Position numbers and translations under genes: made by a program
Source: Mesorhizobium sp. M00.F.Ca.ET.216.01.1.1
GTDB lineage: Bacteria > Pseudomonadota > Alphaproteobacteria > Rhizobiales > Rhizobiaceae
DNA length: 64,000 nt
Assembly (NCBI RefSeq): GCF_004010325.2
Contig: NZ_SADR02000002.1
Coordinates: 346,980 to 410,979, forward strand
Reading direction: 5' to 3'
The notes under the pieces: generated by a model
What the model was told of the DNA's origin: nothing
What the model saw: only the letters and a program-made list of their open reading frames with translations
Databases searched by the model: none
Shown: positions 61,501-64,000 of the stretch, piece after piece
Layout: each line of letters opens with the position of its first letter
Position numbering within the stretch: the first letter of the stretch is position 1

Positions 61501-62037
61501 GGCCTGTTTTCGGTGAAGCCCATCTGCCTCCGTCTCCAGTGCGGCCAAGACATCGCTGGCATGGCCGAGCCCGGCGCTCGCGGTGAAAAGCAGCTTGCCG
61601 AGATCGCCACGCGATTCAAGGATCGCCTTTCCCCCTGCTTCCAGCGTCTCGTCATCCAGTGAGAACATGCTGCCGTAGGCGTCGCGGGACAAGCCCGCGA
61701 GGTGCGCCGAAATGGCAATTTCGCTCAGTGGCCGACCTTCGGCGTCGTGCAGTGAGTTGCTGCGGCTTTTGGTGCGGGAAAAGGCAAGCGCCCGCCCCTC
61801 GAATTCGAGCAGGCCGCCGATGCGCATCGAGCTATATTCGTGCAAGAAATTGTAGCGGCTACGCTCTTCGATGCCGAAGAGCAGATCAAGATAGGCGGAA
61901 AGCGCCGTCGATTTGCCGGCCTCATTTAGCCCAAAAACGATATGCAGATCGGGACCTGAAACCGGCTTCTCTCCGAAATCGATCGCCTTATCGGTGAACT
62001 TGCCGTAGCGGGTCAGATCAAGGCGCCGCAATCTCAT
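58567..62037 (-). CDS. yhaN: YhaN-like AAA ATPase (Rad50/SbcC/SMC-type)
   Basis: The 1156-residue protein begins with an ABC-type head: MRLRRLDLTRYGKFTDKAID, IVFGLNEAGKSTALSAY (Walker A, 36-44) and SMFSLDDETLEAGGKAILES. About 800 residues of coiled coil follow (long Ala/Glu/Arg/Leu stretches). The C-terminal head has signature-like ALSKGARFQLYLALRLAGYY, Walker B VPFIADDIMETFDHLRSEE and switch IYLTHHQHLCDIA. It is the usual size of YhaN. Together with the overlapping YhaO-like nuclease it should form a DNA end-processing complex like SbcCD. Confidence 0.88.
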   Translation of the reverse strand: MRLRRLDLTRYGKFTDKAIDFGEKPVSGPDLHIVFGLNEAGKSTALSAYLDLLFGIEERSRYNFLHEYSSMRIGGLLEFEGRALAFSRTKSRSNSLHDAEGRPLSEIAISAHLAGLSRDAYGSMFSLDDETLEAGGKAILESRGDLGKLLFTASAGLGHASDVLAALETEADGLHRKQAQTTEIALLKKRFVELKSRKETIDTLASTFEALEAERAEAQDKYDRSLAERAALSARLATIDRHVRAAPLLAEIKRKASRLAELPDLPSPPRTWSGSVAELIDQEARLRTRLQANADEINRAKAKIEAIAVDDPVLAISEQVRGLADRKARYLSAGMDLPTRKMEVQMLDQTAATCLAALGRSTEQDPSRLILPAFVVGTLRNMVEQRSGITTSLRMARDEAAAALDGLNAARGRVGEERAVPEPARARLMAAVSEAKAKSHAREIREARALGDERQTRLADAMRRLQPWSGDAEALSKMSVPLPRQMAAWKTLAAELQRDKAVFLERLAEHKQSRVSASSRLAAVRASADLADDDTAAAIRRERDEAWRNHRADLKAETADVFATALAKDDHVGTARLAHAGELADLRAIKQKVAETEAAIERISCQLAGVAERAEMASAEIKQIASALLEDFQTQSLDLLIGLLEERLSARADALSAWGDILLARARIERATAEGDQIHVALASALRSVGIQPEAGEALEAMVVAADRFLDRQAKVDAERAEALRSVAAKEEELAARRLAVEIAERREGAWQAEVKGTLQGTWLEEGIAGTGLGSVLDQLSELSKALQDREAMRIRIRKMEADRTAFAEEVARLGAQAGERASDDAPEQVSVGLTERLEQAERTREARANLLLDLQKLQEVREALNAEVAAHETIKHEVLDAFGVRTLPEVAERDQQLRERDALRSIMAELEERLTSELAAANFTRARSSLEGLDLDGLEIEKAEVERRLADLDESLQQQLVRRTRATDKLDAIGGDSAVARIDADRRTVLLEIEEKAVRYIELKLGVMSASSALRLYRERHRSGMMSEASDAFALITRGQYTGLTTQPVKGGEALIATQRDGQSKVADALSKGARFQLYLALRLAGYYEFAKLRPSVPFIADDIMETFDHLRSEEVFRLFGEMASVGQVIYLTHHQHLCDIAKAVIPNVAIHELG

Positions 62038-63293
62038 CGCGTTGCACCTGCCTTGAGCCTTGCAGTGACTAGGTCGACGCTTCCGGCTAGCACATCATCA
62101 AGAAACTCCTCGAGCCCTGCTTCGTCCTTGCCCGCGAAGCCCCGCGCATCGGGCGGCAGGTCCGCGATCGTCTTCAATACGAATTCACGCGCTTCGGCTC
62201 GAAATGCTTCTGCGCCTGCGTTGGCACGCATGGACTCTGCGAGTTCCATAGTTGGATCGGCAACACTTCCCAAATCTCCAACAACGGGAGGCGAAAGAGC
62301 AAGCTCCAGCTTTTCCACCCAGGTGTCGCCCACCTGCTCGGCTGCCTGCTCGGCTTCTGCGACAGCAAGGTCCCGGTCGCGCATCAGCGACCATGAAAGA
62401 GCAGAAGTGCCGACCAGGCCAAGGCGGGCAACAAGATAGCGGGATCTGGCACCCTCCCGCGCTTGCTCCAGCCCCGCTCGGATGCGGACGATGGCCTCGC
62501 TCCATTCCGATGCCCCAGTCAGATCGATGCTCACACGCTCGAACTGCGCGACACTGGTGAGCCTCTCCTCGATCTCGACAGAGCGATCGTCACGAATGGT
62601 CACCAGGGTGACCGACTTCTCGCCGGCCTCATTGATATCCCTCCCCTGAGGGATCCCCGGCATCACGAGCGTGCTGGCGCCGGAATTTACCTGGCGAACG
62701 TGAATGTGGCCAAGCGCCCAATAATCAAAGCCGTGGCTGTGCAGGTCCGCGACGCTGCAAGGTGCATAAACGTCATGGCCTGGGGAGCCGGCCAGGCTCG
62801 TGTGCATGATACCGATGTTCGCTGCTCCCTCTTGCGAAGCCGCATATTTGGGCAGCAGGCTTTCGGGCGCCTTGGGGCTGGCGAAGCTCAGCCCATGGAA
62901 CGCGACGTCCACCCCAGCACTAGATTGGATTACGGATTGGCAGCGGCCGCCAAAAACGGTCACTGTGTCGGGCAATACCAATTGCTTGGTAATCCTCGAC
63001 ATGGCGTCATGGTTGCCGCGGATCATGTACACCCTGACGCCAGCTTGATGGATACGCGCCATCTGGGATGCCAGAAAGCGTGCCGTCTTCATCGAAGTCT
63101 GGTCGCCATCATAGAGATCGCCGGCAATCACGAGAGCGTCGACGTGCTCCGCCAGGCAAAGGTCCACTATTGCAGCGAATGCCTGTCGGCTGGCATCTCC
63201 GACTAGCTCGGCGAGTTCAGAATTTCTGAGCGCGAGCGAGCGCAGTGGCGAATCGAGATGGATGTCGGCCGTATGAACAAATCGAAATGCCAT
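62034..63293 (-). CDS. yhaO: YhaO-like metallophosphoesterase (Mre11/SbcD-type nuclease)
   Basis: The 419-residue protein holds the phosphoesterase motifs in order: FVHTADIHLDSPLRSL (Asp-x-His), VIAGDLYDGDQTS, MIRGNHDAMS, IMHTSLAGSPG and ALGHIHVRQV. A C-terminal part of about 180 residues is typical of YhaO and binds the ATPase. Its stop overlaps the YhaN-like start by four bases. An AbiEii-type toxin fragment upstream on the same strand suggests a defence or repair neighbourhood. Confidence 0.87.
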   Translation of the reverse strand: MAFRFVHTADIHLDSPLRSLALRNSELAELVGDASRQAFAAIVDLCLAEHVDALVIAGDLYDGDQTSMKTARFLASQMARIHQAGVRVYMIRGNHDAMSRITKQLVLPDTVTVFGGRCQSVIQSSAGVDVAFHGLSFASPKAPESLLPKYAASQEGAANIGIMHTSLAGSPGHDVYAPCSVADLHSHGFDYWALGHIHVRQVNSGASTLVMPGIPQGRDINEAGEKSVTLVTIRDDRSVEIEERLTSVAQFERVSIDLTGASEWSEAIVRIRAGLEQAREGARSRYLVARLGLVGTSALSWSLMRDRDLAVAEAEQAAEQVGDTWVEKLELALSPPVVGDLGSVADPTMELAESMRANAGAEAFRAEAREFVLKTIADLPPDARGFAGKDEAGLEEFLDDVLAGSVDLVTARLKAGATR

Positions 63294-63465
63294 CCGGGGC
63301 GCTCTCCAGGCCCAAACCGAAGCTCAGGCCAATTCTGTCGAAGTCCAAGTCGCCCAAACCGTATGCCAGCGACCAGGTCAAAGCCTCGGTAGCAAAGTCC
63401 GACAGCGTTGGGCAACGGGAGGCGAGCCAGATACGGTGGCCCATGATTCTCGGCAAGTCGTGCGC

Positions 63466-63750
63466 CTACCTGTTGATGGTCTCCTGGAATTTCTCAATTC
63501 TGGAAAGAATGTCGTCGAATGACGGCGGGGTGTCATCGAACATCATCGGCGCCATTGCCCGATAATCCGCTCTGAGATCGTTGATCCGGGCCTCGCTTGG
63601 CATCAGCCGCAAAGTGCCTGGCCGCGCTGTATCGTAGTTGGCCCAGCCCGAGCGAAAGAACGTCGCCTTGTGCTTTGCCACGGTTGCCAGCAGCTCGAGA
63701 TCAGCCGCGGCGGCCTTACCCTCGACGGAGTGGCCCATGATTCTCGGCAA
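63466..63750 (-). pseudogene. Detached duplicate of the AbiEii-type C-terminus
   Basis: The 94-codon frame reads through the junction of the tandem copies. It encodes DLELLATVAKHKATFFRSGW, ANYDTARPGTLRLMPSEARI and YRAMAPMMFDDTPPSFDDIL, the end of AbiEii/AbiGii-type nucleotidyltransferases (family pattern FFRSAWARYDLARPGTLRL). The catalytic part is missing here. The ATG it could use lies just inside the neighbouring copy, so expression is doubtful. Confidence 0.62.
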
Positions 63751-63759
63751 GTCGTGCGC

Positions 63760-64000
63760 CTACCTGTTGATGGTCTCCTGGAATTTCTCAATTCTGGAAA
63801 GAATGTCGTCGAATGACGGCGGGGTGTCATCGAACATCATCGGCGCCATTGCCCGATAATCCGCTCTGAGATCGTTGATCCGGGCCTCGCTTGGCATCAG
63901 CCGCAAAGTGCCTGGCCGCGCTGTATCGTAGTTGGCCCAGCCCGAGCGAAAGAACGTCGCCTTGTGCTTTGCCACGGTTGCCAGCAGCTCGAGATCAGCG
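63760..64000 (-). CDS. AbiEii-type nucleotidyltransferase toxin (partial, C-terminal end)
   Basis: The frame runs off the right edge of the window, and its stop lies at 63760. Visible residues are the same C-terminal text as in the duplicate copy (KHKATFFRSGWANYDTARPG to ILSRIEKFQETINR). An AbiEi-type antitoxin gene would be expected further upstream, beyond the window. This would be a second AbiE-like locus 30 kb from the one at 30461. Confidence 0.65.
   Translation of the reverse strand, partial: ADLELLATVAKHKATFFRSGWANYDTARPGTLRLMPSEARINDLRADYRAMAPMMFDDTPPSFDDILSRIEKFQETINR

Larger units (their letters stand above)
63437..64000. repeat. Tandem duplication with 294-bp period
   Basis: The sequence from TGGCCCATGATTCTCGGC at 63437 recurs at 63731. 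The second copy follows the first to the window edge, where one difference near the last base may mark the repeat end. The period equals 98 codons, so the duplicated coding region stays in frame. It duplicates the 3' end of an AbiEii-type gene, leaving one copy attached to the gene (right) and a detached copy (left). Confidence 0.9.

Noticed and set aside
1..64000. CRISPR array, rRNA operon or integron
   Set aside because: No series of regularly spaced short repeats, rRNA core sequence or attC-like sites was noticed on either strand.

Overview
The window is GC-rich DNA from an alphaproteobacterium. The gene families point to a soil or plant-associated member of the Rhizobiales, and the Mesorhizobium/Phyllobacteriaceae group is my best guess. 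The reasons are the many ABC uptake operons each paired with its own regulator, LacI/MocR/LysR/GlxA-type regulation, rhizobial small hypothetical proteins and rhizobial IS types. This placement is an inference; there is no rRNA or other strong phylogenetic marker here.

Layout. (1) 1-1756: the end of a catabolic operon (a CtBP-like 2-hydroxyacid dehydrogenase and an RraA/HMG-aldolase-like protein). (2) 1790-5010: a gene graveyard with remnants of an NAD(P)-binding reductase, a LuxR-type response regulator, a sugar ABC ATPase and a DctA-type symporter, mixed with a few intact small genes. (3) 5119-8097: a ribose/fructose-type (CUT2) ABC transporter. (4) 8601-14594: a CUT1 sugar ABC transporter whose operon ends in two exported proteins, a formylglycine-enzyme-like protein without the active-site cysteines and a beta-propeller. 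(5) 14955-21925: an apparent Amadori-compound (fructosamine) locus: LacI regulator, fused permease-ATPase, amino-acid-type binding protein, FrlD-like kinase, FrlB-like deglycase and FAD amine oxidase. Two near-identical LacI-type operators lie in front of its promoters. (6) 22524-28775: a MocR-type regulator divergent from an amino-acid ABC operon with an M20 deacylase.

(7) 28786-39591: an accessory region. It holds IS fragments; a type IV toxin-antitoxin-like locus (AbiEi, then an AbiEii nucleotidyltransferase joined to WYL and zinc-finger parts but interrupted by one in-frame amber codon, then a PD-(D/E)XK nuclease joined to a PARP/ART-like domain) behind a perfect palindromic operator; a 50-base 3' fragment of an initiator tRNA that looks like an attachment site; a GlxA-type AraC regulator; a TPR protein; an integrase remnant; and small phage or plasmid-type genes. 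(8) 39592-50451: an exported lipoprotein amidohydrolase, then a LysR regulator divergent from a peptide/opine-type ABC operon that contains an aspartase/fumarase-superfamily lyase. (9) 50974-55074: a frameshifted acetyltransferase, an intact IS66-family element with perfect 8-bp target duplications and a relaxase remnant. (10) 55079-58262: a LysR regulator divergent from a three-domain carboxymuconolactone-decarboxylase-like protein and a beta-propeller, both with Tat-like signals. (11) 58567-64000: a YhaN/YhaO (Rad50/SbcC-SbcD-like) pair next to the C-terminal part of a second AbiEii-type toxin, which has suffered a 294-bp tandem duplication.

The most novel-looking unit is the three-gene AbiE-nuclease-ART locus at 30415-33562. 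A palindrome lies at its promoter, all three genes run the same way with a 4-base overlap and a 16-base gap, and a tRNA-derived putative att site lies 250 bases beyond it.
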